Assembly: GCA_009760855.2 (NCBI GenBank)
Contig: WPIO01000050.1
Coordinates: forward strand, 2,559,501-2,623,500
Direction: 5' to 3'
From: Cristatella mucedo
Taxonomy: Eukaryota; Bryozoa; Phylactolaemata; Cristatellidae
Length of the DNA: 64,000 nt
Shown here: positions 36,893 to 48,719 of the stretch, piece after piece
How positions within the stretch are numbered: position 1 is the stretch's first letter
How the letters are laid out: each line of letters starts with the position of its first letter
Program-made: the position numbers and the translations under genes
Notes under the pieces: model-generated
Databases searched by the model: none
Seen by the model: the letters and a program-made list of their open reading frames with translations, nothing else
Told to the model about the DNA's origin: nothing

Positions 36893-37018
36893 CTCCAATA
36901 CTCCCTCCCAAAGACGCAGCTCAGGTCTGGCAGTGTTTACATCAAAATCCGTAACTCAGAACAGCTGATTAAATTCAAGCAAATGGGGCACCACACCTTG
37001 GCACGAGTATGAGTGCAG
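36893..37018 (-). pseudogene. Relic exon F2, decayed zinc-finger-like
   Basis: It follows D2 after a 74-bp gap. Acceptor GTTTTAG before CTGCACTC, donor GGAG before GTAACTGG. In one frame it contains VWCPICLNLISCSELRILM followed by a stop; CPIC plus SELR recall a C2H2 finger without its His pair. In the frame set by D2 it reaches TGA after about 14 codons, so inclusion would truncate the protein. Candidate poison or terminal exon, or just a relic. Confidence 0.38.
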
Positions 37019-37092
37019 CTAAAACCTGCCATCAATACTGCGATAGCCTAGCTTCACTGCTTAATACGGTTCTAAACTTGATGGAGGCTTAC

Positions 37093-37376
37093 CTTCTGGC
37101 GGATATCCGAATCCCCTGAGCACACTCCAGGCTTGGTCGTGTAGTCTTTTGAGCAGGGACTGAGCTGCTAGCATTCTAGTCTCAGCTTCGACGGAAGCCT
37201 GCTGGCTTCCCTCCGCGATGGGCCACAGCGACGTCTGTGTCACAGCCACAGTTCCACAGGCTGCTTCACCGAGCTCGTGGGCTCGGCTATGTTGCATTCC
37301 GTCTGACGGTTCGGAGCACAACCCGTAAGCACTCATGACGTTCCTCGTGGGTGGCATAGTGAGTATAATTCCGGAA
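37093..37376 (-). CDS. Exon D2, D module (94 codons)
   Basis: A 284-bp exon, phase 2-1, acceptor ATTCTCAG before TTCCGGAA, donor CAGAAG before GTAAGC. Open throughout: MPPTRNVMSAYG early, a middle TQTSLWPIAEGSQQ, then AAQSLLKRLHDQAWSVL and GFGYPPE. Same length as D3, with substitutions only in the alignment I can make by eye. The LLKRL-QAWSVL segment could form a short amphipathic helix. Unknown family. Confidence 0.7.
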
Positions 37377-37879
37377 CTGAGAATTTAAAAGCACGTATTA
37401 CTGTTTTGGCCGAGACGTGAGCGAATTCTAGAACACTATTCAAATTCAAATATTTTTAAACCAATTACCCCAATAGTTTTTTAGAGTGAGTTCTAATTCC
37501 TTTTACTTAAATTTTGTGATGTATGTCTTATTGATATGCAAATTAAATAAAGGCATGGGGAATACCTCCAAGATAATCGCAAGAACTTGTATGCTGATAA
37601 GCATATGCCTTGTAAGAGCAGTACTGGCTGCTGCCGACAGAAAAGCATCGAATGCGGCCTGCATTACAGACTACGTAAATGCAACTTCAGCTTGACCTAG
37701 CCAGCGTTGCAGCAAGCCACCTTTGTACTCAACCCTCTCGCACAGTCGACTAAGTGACTGATGAAGCCGGATTCTGCTCACCAGTCCACCGGCTTCTGAC
37801 TAGCTGTTGTCGTCAATCAGGGCTTAAATGTCCACTTTTAATCGCGGAGCTTCAGAACCACCGCCGACAAATCTCTCAC

Positions 37880-38009
37880 CTTGTCGCCGAGATCGGTCGC
37901 AAGCTGCTCTGTGCCCGTTCCGCTGGCATCCATGATGGTTTTGCACGAGTCCCTGCATTTTTTCTCACAGTGCTGGACCCTGGATCGGGATTTTGGCGAA
38001 TGCCCGTAC
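37880..38009 (-). CDS. Exon E3, Ser/Arg/Pro module
   Basis: A 130-bp exon, phase 1-2, acceptor TTGTTTAG before GTACGGGC, donor ACAAG before GTGAGAG. It reads TGIRQNPDPGSSTVRK, MPAERAQSSLRPISAT. Same length as E4 and E7. The frame is fixed by neighbours: D ends in phase 1 and the next D or A starts in phase 2. It lies 503 bp upstream of D2. Confidence 0.6.
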
Positions 38010-38132
38010 CTAAACAAACCTGAAAGCATTGTATTCACAGCGAAAACTCAAAAATACCTCGTTCTAATGTTCAAAGACTGTAGGAGTAGCTACCAGGGAG
38101 AACCCTCTGATGACCCAACCTATCAGATCGTA

Positions 38133-38310
38133 AAAAAAATCCTAGCTGCTTAACAGCCTCGTTTTGTATTAAGACAGAAGAGCCTTTACAGCTATCATCA
38201 CCACTTGCAGTGGCGATAAAGGTTCGCCCACTGCAGGAATCGAACCCACGACCTCGGTCCTGAGGTCGTGAAAGTAGCCGCCTTATCTAGTGTGCCATCA
38301 CGGCTCACCA
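38133..38310 (-). mobile_element. tRNA-derived SINE, best copy
   Basis: Minus strand begins GGTGAGCCGTGATGGCACAC, box A TAGATAAGGCGG, box B GTGGGTTCGATTCC, then a conserved body and T-rich end. Flanked by atcgta at 38127-38132 and 38311-38316. Confidence 0.72.
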
Positions 38311-38379
38311 ATCGTAGCATGATAGTAGATCGTAGCATGAAATGCCAGTACTTCTTTTGCCAGCGCCCTAAGTATCCAT

Positions 38380-38545
38380 GCTTGACACCCCTAACGTTGT
38401 TGTGATTGTTGTAATTGAGAATGCTACCACAAAACATTCGATGGGACTTCTTTTGAAGCAAATGTAAAGTGCTTAGAATGAGAATGAGTTCTCTGAGGGA
38501 ACTACATCAAGCTTATTATTATTATTTTAATTGTTATTATGATTA
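38380..38545 (+). mobile_element. LINE 3' tail
   Basis: AAATGTAAAGTGCTTAG, GAGTTCTCTGAGGGAAC, then ATT repeats. Confidence 0.7.
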
Positions 38546-38559
38546 CTATGTAAATTAGA

Positions 38560-40780
38560 TCGCTGCTTTCTGCATGCACAATAGAGCTCTACGAGAAAAG
38601 CAAGCATGCACGGTATCATGGTTGGGTGAAAATTGTGCAACTAGGTAGGAATCGAGCTAATACAAGAATTGAAAGCTCACAAGTAAAACATCAGTTAATA
38701 GCATCCCTGGTTAGTTTATCTACGTCCAGCTGAGTGATCCTTTGTTGGTTAGCCAATCATGGATTTGAATCACCTTGTTCCCTTTTCTGGATTTGGCTTT
38801 GAAACGAGTCAGACGTCGTACGTAGAAGTAGATATTAGTAATTGATAAAATAGCCACAAACGATAGCAGGGCAGCAAAAACAGGGCAGGTCAATTGTTAA
38901 AGCCAGTACGATGGTACGGAACTGGTTCGACTAATTGACCTAGATTGGTTGTACCAGGTTAAACCGTAGTAGCAAGATGTGAGCTAAGTTGCTATCTAGT
39001 TAGAGCCTTCTACTAGGTAATAGTGACAAAAGACGTGATTCATTTCTGGTTCTACACTCGTGTATTTAATTTAAAGAACATTCAAGATGCCTCGGCTCGA
39101 GAAAATAGCGAGTTTACGCTGCAAAAAATTGAGAGAGAATATGCACTGACTAACGAAATACAAATAACAAAACGGATGAGGTTGTGACTACCATCAAGCT
39201 TCAATTTTAGATATGGCCCTTTCACAAGTCGGAGAAAATGGCTACAGCCACTACACAAAAACAGGCCAGATGCATGCACACTCACACACAAACATAGGAC
39301 GATCAACTGTAAATGGGTACGTGTAAAATTACAATGATAATGCACTTGATTTAGTGCCCTCTGAGAACTCAGTCTCTTTCTAGGCACTTTACATTTGCTG
39401 CAAAGGAAACATAGTTGAATTGTGAGTGGTATCATGTTTGATAAAAAACATGAATAACATGGTTATGGGTTATATGCACAGGGTCAGCATGAAGTGTGGT
39501 TTGTGGCCGCATGCACACTGTTCTCCTCAAGTGTAAGTGCATAAAGGTCGAATCAAAGGAACCCACTAAATGCTGTCATAAATTGGTGGGTTTTTAGGTT
39601 ATTTTTTAATGCGGTCAAGTCAGGGGGTGTCGTGGCTCAAGTCGGAAGTAAGCTCTAAGCGTTGGGAGCCAGCTCCGTTTCCCCTTAGCTACTGCTACTG
39701 CCTGTAGAGATGCAGTGCAATTGCTGCCAGACGCGTTTTTTTCTCAGTACCTGTAAACATTTCCCTGCTATATTTCTCGGTAGGGCGGTTGAAAACGTAC
39801 TAATTTATTCCAAATGTGGGGATTGGTATCTTAAAAGCCCGCGATGGGTAGCAAGCACACCCACCCGAGTTAAAAAGGCTTTAAGCTCAATGGTCACTTA
39901 CGTTTCTTTCGGTAAGAGAATGCAATCTCTATGCAGGAGCTTTACAACTCACATTCGGGAGATCTTTACTCGCAGTACTATTGCCAAGCACTACATCAGG
40001 AAAGCGAAAGGCATAGAGCATTACTTTAGTTCCAGCATGCGGAATCGAACATGACAATACCCAAGGCAACCAATTATCTCATCTCACTTGGGCCGATCCT
40101 GCAGGACACGCTTCTTTTGATTACCACCCGTCGATTAGAATCACGTTGTTCCTCGCGATGAAATTAGTCTCAGAGCTAAGATAGCCATAGTCAGTGGAAT
40201 TCAGAATAAGAAATGTGTCAAGTAGTCACTTATACTTACAGGCCGCTAAAGCCGATGGAGCTCAGTTTAACTGTTTTAGTTTTAGTATTAGAGTGCTGGC
40301 GATATTGATGGCATTCAAAAAATCGATGTGAATCAGACTATACTATGTCAGCCAGAAGGGAAAGCAGCCACAGCCTCCACAATGGCAAATCCAAGAAAAG
40401 CCAGAAGATTCTGTTCAATCCCTCTTATCAGTTGACGTTAAAGACGTGTAAACATGCCTCAATGCTATGCAAAAGCTACATTACTGTTGAGAAAGCTTCG
40501 GGAATAGCTGCACCTATGTATATGCATGCAAGCACTCCGACATTAACTGAAGTTTACACTTCAGCTTAAGCCTCAAATCATTTTTCAGAAACTAGCTTTA
40601 TTGACTCTTTACGAATATTACTACATAACCATTCCCATAGGTATACATTTCATGCAAATATTAAGATTTGATTAAATCCAGCCATCATTGACATATTTAT
40701 CAAATCAATCTCCCAATCAAAGAGAATACTATTCTTTTGGACCTTATGCCCACATTCTTACATTTGCTAAGTATAGATCT
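38560..40780. repeat. Duplicated intron block (D3/E3)
   Basis: Paralogous to 42.57-44.4 kb; includes an inserted LINE fragment. No exon found. Confidence 0.5.
39330..39660 (-). mobile_element. LINE 3' fragment
   Basis: Reverse complement of the family end: ATTATCATTG tail, GAGTTCTCAGAGGGC, and CCACTAAATGCTGTCATAA. Confidence 0.7.
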
Positions 40781-41117
40781 GTTGCTTCCGTGCCTAATTA
40801 ACCTAAGAAAACTTGTCTGTATAGGCTGGACATGTCTGTAACTTACTGGCTACGCTTGGCATTGCATCGATATGCTTTTCGAAAGGAGATGTGATCGACT
40901 GCCAGCGTCTCGATTAAAAAAATGCTGGAACTTTTTTTGAATCGCCAAAACCTCAGTCACTAGCATGTTGAGAATGTTGCTGAATAGTTTAATTTAATTA
41001 CTCATTCCTACTGCTTCCGATGAGCTTGATTGCACAGCCAAGCCAAAGCTCAAAACTTATTTTACAAAGCGACCCCTATCCCGTTGAAGACCTTAAGCGG
41101 GCGATAAAGCAAGTTAC

Positions 41118-41249
41118 TTCCAATGCTCTCTCCCAAGGACTCAGCTCAGGACCGGCAGAGCTTACGTCCAAAGCCACAACTCAGAAAAGCCGATTTCACT
41201 CAAGCACATGGTGTAAAACCATCACACGTTGGCACGAGTATGAGTGCAG
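41118..41249 (-). pseudogene. Relic exon F3
   Basis: Third minus-strand F copy, 74 bp after D3, with acceptor TTTTCTAG before CTGCACTC and donor GGAA before GTAACTTGC. The phase-1 frame hits TGA at the same place as F2 (after GCT). The finger-like frame has two stops. Boundary conservation with F1 and F2 but loss of reading frames marks it as a relic or non-coding exon. Confidence 0.36.
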
Positions 41250-41323
41250 CTAGAAAAAGCCTCCAGTGCAATTGCCAATCTTCGCTGCTCCCTATGAGAG
41301 TGCACAACTTGACGGAGGCTTAC

Positions 41324-41607
41324 CTGCAGCCGGATACCCATATCCACTGAGCACACTCCAGGCTTGGTGCTCAAGTCTTTCCAGCAGGGACTGTCTGCCT
41401 GGGTCGCCAGTCGCAGCCTCGGCGGAAGCTTCTAGGCTTCCCTCAGCGACCGGCGACAGCGACGTCTGCGTCACAGCCTCCGCTTCCGACGCTGCTTCAC
41501 GAAGCGTGTGAGCTCCATTCTGTGGCTTCCCGGCCGACGTTTCGGTGCACCACCCGTGAGCACTCGAGACGTCTCTGGTGAATGGCACAGCGAGTCTCAC
41601 CCCTGAA
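41324..41607 (-). CDS. Exon D3, D module (94 codons)
   Basis: A 284-bp exon, phase 2-1, acceptor CATTCCCAG before TTCAGGGG, donor GCTGCAG before GTAAGC. Open: VPFTRDVSSAHGWCTE early, TQTSLSPVAEGSLEASAEA in the middle, then RQSLLERLEHQAWSVLSGY and a YPAA end. Clearly paralogous to D2, D4, D6 and D1. GC content is visibly higher than in the surrounding introns. Confidence 0.72.
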
Positions 41608-42079
41608 CTGGGAATGCAAAAGCAATTAGTAATCATTTTCGGTCGAGACGGGAGCGAAATTCAGGTACCCTATTCATCTTTAAATGACCTTCAAAAAACT
41701 CACCTAATAGTTGTCTTAGGTTAGTTTTGATTTTTTTAAGTCTGAGGCATTACTCTTATTGGTACTTACATTAAATCATGGCCGCTAGTAAACCTTTATC
41801 CTGATAAGCCCAAGCATTTTAGGAGCAGCACTAAGCTCGGCCGACAGAAAAGCATCGATTGTGGCCGGCAATTAGGACTCAGCTAAAGCAATTTCAGATT
41901 GACCTAGGCAGCTTAAATGCTCACCTCCGTCGTACTAAATGCCGTCACACAGTGGACTACACGACTGCCAACTCAGATTTCTGGTGGCTAGTCGACCAAC
42001 TTCCAAGTAACGGCTATCATCAATCAAGGTTTAAATGTCAATCGTTGAGTCTGAGAGCAGCCGCTTCAGCATCTCTCAC

Positions 42080-42209
42080 CTAGTGGCCGAGATTGGTGGC
42101 AAGCTGTTCTGAGCCTGCAGCGCCGGCATCCGTGGCAGTTGTTCATGAGTCCTTGCATTTCCTCTGGCAGAGCTGGACCCGGAATCGGGATTCTGTTGTA
42201 TGACCGTGC
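42080..42209 (-). CDS. Exon E4, Ser/Gln/Pro module
   Basis: A 130-bp exon, phase 1-2, acceptor CTTCCTTAG before GCACGGTC, donor ACTAG before GTGAGAG. It reads TVIQQNPDSGSSSARG and MPALQAQNSLPPISAT, open. It follows the zinc-finger exons on the minus strand after a long repeat-filled intron and precedes D3 by 472 bp. Confidence 0.6.
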
Positions 42210-42404
42210 CTAAGGAAGCCGGAAAGGGATTTATAAACGACGTAAACTCAATTCAGGGCTCTCTACACCTACCCTGGTCTATTATTCAAAGGATCTGCTA
42301 GCAGCTTTCTAGGAGAAGCCTCGGATAACGAAATCCATCCGATTACCAAAAGCAATGCCAGTACTTCGTTTTCCAGGGCCTTAAATGACTGCAGGTCACC
42401 CCTA

Positions 42405-42560
42405 ACCTCGTGCTTGTTCTCATTGAGCATGCCACCACTTACCATTCAATCGCGCTTCTTTTGCAGCAAAATTAAACTGCTTAGAAAGAGATTGAGTTCT
42501 CTGAAGGAACTTTATCAAATTTATTGGCATTACTTTTTATTATTATTATTATTTTGAAAA
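42405..42560 (+). mobile_element. LINE 3' tail
   Basis: GCTTAGAAAGAGATTGAGTT, CTTTATCAAATTTATT and ATT repeats to 42555. Confidence 0.72.
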
Positions 42561-44579
42561 GTAGGTTACCTCTATCCTCATGCACAATAGAGCTCTGCAA
42601 GAAACGCCATGCAGGAGAGAATTTCTGGCATGACCCTTTATCGTGCCTGGATAAAAATTGTAAAATTTCATAAGAATCAAGCTAATACTAACCTGGAAAG
42701 CTCACAAGAAGTCAGTATACCAGTTAATAGCATCCATACTTAGCTTAGACGGGTCTGGCTGTGTGTGCTGTGGCTGGTTTGCTATTCACAGATTTGAAGT
42801 GCTCTGTTCCTGGCCTGGGTTCGTCAAGGAACTAAGTTGGACGTCGTCAGTGGGAATACATAATACTAATTGGTAGGATAGCCACACATAATGGCGGCTC
42901 AGCGAAACACAGTGGCCTAATTAGGTGAAAGCCAGTACTATGATACTGGACATGCTCGACTAATCGAAGTAGATTGGTGATATGGTGACAACCAGAAGAA
43001 TACTCAGTTTCTATCTAGTTTGAGCCCTCTAGGCGGCAGTAGCAAAGTAAGGCGTGCTATATTATTGGGTCTGTATGCCTGCATTTACTATAAACTGCTT
43101 TTAAAGTGCCTTAGGTCGATATAATGTCGAGATCAGAAAAATTGAGAGGGAATCTACGTCTGCTAAAGAAATACCACTGAAGAATGAGATGCCGTGGTTG
43201 CTATTGATTAATTTTCAACTTCAGCTCTGGCCTCGTCAGCAGTCGGAGATTTGCTGCAGAAGCTCTTCACAAATACGTCTCGCGAACGTACATACTCAAG
43301 CACACATTGTAAAATCTATTGTAAATGCAAACGTGCACAATCCCCGTGGCTCCTCAGCTATTGCTACAGCAGGGAGGGCTTACTACGATTGCTATCGAAA
43401 GCACTCGATCCCTTAGTACCTGTAAAATTGCTAATGCGCAAATGGCCATTCTCTTATTATTAAGGTTCAAAGCGTACTAACTTATTTTAAGTGGGAGCAG
43501 ATTATGATTTAAAAATCGATGATAAGTGACTATCACGCCCATCTGAGTTACGTCTCTTGAACATCGACATCCATTTGTACTTTTTTCAGAAATAAAACCT
43601 TATCTCTATACAGAAGCTTTACAGCTCGCAGTCAAATAATCAATACTAGCAGCACTACATCAGGAAAGCGAAAGGCAAAAGCATTATTTCAAGGCCAGCA
43701 TGCTGAATCTATCGAAAAACAACTCAGGGCCATCAATTAATACATGTCATACGAGACGGTCCGACAGGACTCGTTTCGGTTGGTTAGCCTTCGTCAATTA
43801 GAAATACGTTGCTCCTCAAGATTGAATTCGCAGCTGAGCCAAAATGTGGACGTCAGTGGATTTCGCTAGAACAAACTGCTAAAGTAGTCACTTTTGATTA
43901 CAAGGCTGCGAAAGCATATGGAGTATAGCTTTAGGGCAAGTGCTTGGATAAATCGATCCAAATCAGAACATAACATGTCAGCCAGAATAGAGATTAGTTG
44001 CTAAGCAGCTGCAACCACCTCTACGTTTAATCTGAATAAAAGCCACAGTACACTTTGCAATCCCTCACATCAGTTGACATTAAAGAGCGATAAAGATGAC
44101 TCAATGCAACAATAAAGCTGTATTGGAGGATGCTTGCAGGTTCGTTACTGCAGCTGATACGGATGCAATAGCTGTGACATTCACTGAATCTAACACAATA
44201 CCCTAAGCCATGAGTAATCCGTCAGAGACTCGCTTTAAGTCCAATATACGAATATGTATTACATAATATGGTAGTAGGTATATGTTTCATGTACAAGTTA
44301 GGAGTAGATTAAATGCAGCCGTGAGTAACCTCTTGCTCAAATTCAACTTCCAATTACAGAGAATGCTAGTCTTCCGGACCTTATACCCACGTTATTACAT
44401 GTCTAAGTGTACATTTGCTACATCCAGGCATAATTGACATTATAAATATGCCCGTACAGACAGGAAATGTCCGGATTCTTTTGGAAAAATCTGTGGTAAT
44501 GCCAACAATTAAGAAAGCAAGCTTTGAACAAGATAATTTGAGCATCTCACACAAGGTCTTCCTTCTTTCTTGCCCCAAA

Positions 44580-45570
44580 AACGCTGTCACAGCACTGCAA
44601 TGGTTCAGGTCCTAGCTCAGTGGAGTAATTAAGTGTATTGACATGATCTGACAAACATCATCCGAGGAACCACCTAAGTGACTCCAGCCTTAGTATTTGA
44701 AATGGTTCTCAGATGCGTCAAGGGTCGTGAAACCCGCTGTTTTGACTTGAATTGTTTAGCCAAACGATATACAAAGTCGTACGACCGTTTAAACCTGTGG
44801 AGACTATGCATTTACCTCGCTGGCTAAAGTAGCCTTGTACTCACTGCTGACACACGTCATAACGTTTTCTGGCATGATATTAAAAAGAAGCTCAAACGCG
44901 CCTGTTTATTGCAAAACTTAGTTGGTCTTTTGGATTTGTCTTTCAAGGTTCTATACCTGCTATCCCTATGCCTACTGCTTGCTTTTGAATTTACACCCTA
45001 GCGGTTCCTGGGTGAGGTTTGTGGAAGCAGCTTCAGAAGTAAAATGCTCCCTCTCCTGCTTAATGGTCTTCAGCATAAGTGAGATTGGCTGTCTAGAGTC
45101 AGTTTCGCCGTGGCCATCACGATACATTAAGCATGTGACAGGCATTTGCAATTTAACTTGGCTTTTCCTTAACATAATAAACTCGCCATATAGACTTGGA
45201 TAATTTATTACCTGCCGTCACTTCATTTTTTGGATAAAGGTAAATGCAGCCGATTGAATCTTTTTATTCCTAACAATTTAATTTTTGATGCTATGCCCAG
45301 CCTAGCCAGCAAGTTGAATGTATCCAATCTTATTTCTATCCACTTGGGGGAGATTGTAAAGCTGACCCTGTCAGCTGATGCTTTGCATGCTGACCCTGTG
45401 CATGTCACCCCTAACCATTTTATTCATTTTTTTTGCTCATCTAGCATGACATTACTCACCATTCAGTTACATTTCCCTCTGCAGCAAATGTAAAGCGCCT
45501 AGAGAGAGATCGAGTTCTCTGAGGGTGATCTATCAAGTGCATTATTATTATAAGTATTATTATTATTATA
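44580..45570 (+). mobile_element. LINE fragment with RT remnant and 3' tail
   Basis: 44.6 kb recalls the RT region LRWLRSYLSGR; 44.8-44.9 kb matches the post-RT region; 45.39-45.57 kb is a good family tail (GCGCCTAGAGAGAGATCGAG then ATT repeats). Interrupted by unrelated sequence. Confidence 0.6.
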
Positions 45571-47400
45571 AGCTGCCCCACGATGTATACTTACTTTTTA
45601 GTGATTAAAACGTCCTTGCTTGCTGAACTAAACGAGTATTTGGCCCGTAAATTGGCAGTTGCAGAATTTCTCGGATTATGGCGCAAGCAATCAATCGTAT
45701 TTAATTGAAAAGAGCACAGATATGCAAGAAATGGTTCAGCCTGTGATATGAATGTATCCTATCTAACTTTCCGGAGCCTCTGGTATACTAGGGCATTCGT
45801 AACTATTGCTAGTATGACTGCTCCTTCATTAGTGCTTGCATTTACTGCTAAGACTGCTGTAATCCAACTTTTCCCAACGCCGCTACCGATCGCCGAAATG
45901 AAGTCATGTTTGCTCCGTATGCTTGACTTGCAAACGTGTGTGCGACTTTAAGCGAATATATTCACTTCTCTTTACAAAGCGGTGGCCACAAGTGCATGCA
46001 TAGTAGGTTTAGCACGAAGCCTGTAAGCAGGATGCTTATTCGCTTTAGCATGCTTGACACAGTGCATTACACCTATTTTGGTCTTACTGCTTGTCTGAGA
46101 TTGAGTATTTTACAGCTCCTGGGTAAATATTTAGTTGCTATTTGGTGCTAAAGAGTCGCAGCTGATCTTCATATTAGTGAGCGGATTCCCGCTTCAAGGG
46201 CAGTCATTTCTGTCCTGGGGTATCTTCTCACATTATTTGGTTGCGAGTTAATACGTTTCTGATGTCAATTACAACCCAGTGGTAAAGTTTAAATACAAGT
46301 TCGCACTGTTAAAGGAGTAAATAAATGACAAGTCTGCAAACGTAAGTTACTAGCTACAATAGCAGTTACTGAGGAGGCAATTGATTATCGTGATATAATC
46401 AATAAGATACATTCGTGACTTGTCCTCAGAGAACTTGGTCTACTTCCGTTCGTCTGAAAATGCTGGAAAAGAAGCTTGACTGTTTGTTTAGTAATAATGT
46501 CCAAAACTTCAGCAAGGAAAACATGATTAGTGGTGACAGGCATAGGGTCAGCATGGACTGATCATTAGTTGCAGCATGCAAGTCATTATGCAAAATAACA
46601 CACTGGACGAATCACAAAGACTCACTTAATTCTGGGACGAATGGATGGGTCTTTGTCCACTTTCCAAATTTTCGCAAGTAAGTTAATGTCGTGAAATCAG
46701 TCACGAGTGAGATCCATGTTTTGGGATCATAATATTAAATATAGATATTTATTGTATAGTGCCCTGTGAGAACTGGATCTCTTTCTTGAGCTTGTTGGAT
46801 GCTGTATAGAGCTTTACCAAATGATTCATGGTAACATCCACATGCAGCTTGCATAGTTTAAAAAGGCATACGCACACGACCGACAAATAACCTAATAAAT
46901 TATGTGATAAATATGTGAGTTTTGAGTAGTAATTAAAGTTTATCGTGTAGGGGAGTTAGAACATTGCAGATCATTTGATCTAACGGCACGGGCTCCAAAG
47001 ATTTTGATGCTTGTGCAGGGTATTTCTATACCACTCAAGTGAGAACAGAAGTTTTTAAGATTATTGCCTTGGTAGTGTGGTAGCTCTCATAGTTGTACTG
47101 GAGCCAGAGAATAAAAGCCTACACTTAGGTTATAGAGTCTTTAAGGGGATACACTGCTTGAATTGGAGCCAGTACAGGTCGGCGAGAAGAGGCGTGATGT
47201 GACAACTGAGACTCTAGCGACTGACATGCTTACCTGGCAATATTTGCACCCACTATGAACGCCTGATGCTCAGGTAGAACATTACAGCAAGCATTGAGTT
47301 TTACAAGTTGAGACGGGATGTCGCAAATGCATGGTTCAATTTAGATGCCCTAACCATGTCTAAACGAGCAGAGTTCTAGCAAAGTTATGTAGCTAAAAGT
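45570..47400. repeat. Block duplicated at 55.55-57.3 kb
   Basis: Same-orientation paralogue of 55.55-57.3 kb, holding a minus-strand LINE fragment (46.5-47.3 kb). No exon found. Confidence 0.5.
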
Positions 47401-47441
47401 CGCCGAACTTGACTGAGGAGGTAATGCGGCTGTTTAATAAA

Positions 47442-47520
47442 AAATAAAGCAGAAACCGAAGGTAAATCAGAAACTGCGAGTAAAGCAGATACGATGGGTA
47501 AAGCAGAAACCGCGACTCAA
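47442..47520. repeat. 18-bp minisatellite, about four units
   Basis: Units based on TAAAGCAGAAACCGCGAG with variation; a related piece is near 48545-48590. Confidence 0.7.
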
Positions 47521-47628
47521 TTTTCACTGATGGCTGCAATCACTTCCAAGAAGAACGAGGCTGCTATCAGTATGCTTTTCCGATTCGAACGAGAGCTCTC
47601 GGCTCACCATCGTCAATAGTTGGCTTAC

Positions 47629-47889
47629 CAGGATCCGTGGCCGCAAGCGTCGTCACGGGCTCACTATCGACGGCTACAAATAATTTTGACTGCCGGATGT
47701 CTGCATTGGCTAAATGGCAAGATCGCGAGCCATGTGCTGCCGCACGAGCTTGAGCTCGACCTTCTCCTGGAGCTTGACCAGAGGCTCCAAGTTTCTTGCA
47801 GCCGGAATGGATCACCAGGTGGCGCTTTAGGGAGTCAAGTCGGACGAAGCTGCTGCCACACTGCCAACAGGCATGCTGCTTGCCACCTA
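47629..47889 (-). CDS. Exon ZF1, C2H2 zinc finger plus Ala/Gly-rich tail
   Basis: A 261-bp exon, phase 1-1, acceptor CCTTTGAG before TAGGTGGC, donor GATCCTG before GTAAGC. It encodes one classical finger, ACWQCGSSFVRLDS followed by LKRHLVIH, with spacing C-X2-C-X12-H-X3-H and the usual Phe and Leu core positions (the Leu is in DSLKRH). About 60 residues follow: a Gly/Ala/Arg-rich stretch, then a more acidic end with EPVTTLAATDP. C2H2 fingers bind DNA or sometimes RNA or protein. Joining ZF2 to ZF1 gives a short inter-finger linker. Confidence 0.78.
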
Positions 47890-47980
47890 CTCAAAGGAAA
47901 ACGTGGAGCCGTACTCTCGATCTGACAAGACTTGCTGAGCAAAAAATAGCAGCAGCAGCATACTCAGTAGCTTCGCACAC

Positions 47981-48064
47981 CTGCATGACTCAGGGAGTGA
48001 CGCTTCAAGTCCCACCGTCTGATAAACGTCTGCTGGCACTGGTCACAGGTATGCGGGTTCTTGC
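47981..48064 (-). CDS. Exon ZF2, single C2H2 zinc finger
   Basis: An 84-bp exon, phase 1-1, with a strong pyrimidine tract and acceptor TTGGTTCAG before GCAAGAAC; donor CATGCAG before GTGTGC. It encodes [16 protein letters not shown] then [11 protein letters not shown]: a perfect C-X2-C-X12-H-X3-H finger. The exon is almost exactly one finger, so it behaves as a shufflable module. It is upstream of ZF1 and downstream of D4. The donor GTGTGC is non-optimal. Confidence 0.8.
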
Positions 48065-48149
48065 CTGAACCAACAGAGAGAAGGCACATTTACCGTTTGG
48101 CCTCCACATTGACGGACGCCTGAGTAAAAGAGTAAGCCATGGCTCCAGG

Positions 48150-48343
48150 CTTGTGCATTCATACATGCATGCACACACACATACACACACGCAAAATGAC
48201 AGGCACACACTAACCACACACAGATACACACACGCACACACACGCACACACACAAATACGGACCGACAGATACACAGGCACACACCTGCCATACACTGAC
48301 ACAGACATAGACATATAGATACACATATACATAGACAAAGACA

Positions 48344-48396
<53 letters not shown>

Positions 48397-48530
48397 AAAG
48401 ACACTCACAGACAGAGACTAAGAAACACACAAACACACACACACATACACACATAAGCACACAAACATATGCATACAGGCACACACAACCCCACACACAC
48501 ATACATAAACACACACACACACAGATGTAA
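48150..48530. repeat. CA-rich microsatellite, about 380 bp
   Basis: Interrupted CA repeats with a pure core at 48348-48394. Lies in the intron between D4 and ZF2. Long open stretches over it are low-complexity artefacts. Confidence 0.95.
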
Positions 48531-48719
48531 CGATGAAACATCGAGTAAAGTAGTAACCGATTGAGTAAATGTAAAACCACGATTTGACTTGCAGGCACGA
48601 AGGCTTTCACTGAGGCTTGGCGCTAAGATGACTCTAGCGAAAACACAACGAAAACAATGCAACAATCAGCAAGGTTGATTGAGTTCAGGGTGAGTGAGAA
48701 ACTGTCAGTAATGACTTAC

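Noticed and set aside
42080-42209. E4 as a pseudo-exon with internal TGA
   Set aside because: The stop is only in the wrong frame; the phase-compatible frame is open.
48005-48665. Several long Cys/Val-rich open stretches on the minus strand
   Set aside because: They are translations of the GT/CA microsatellite.
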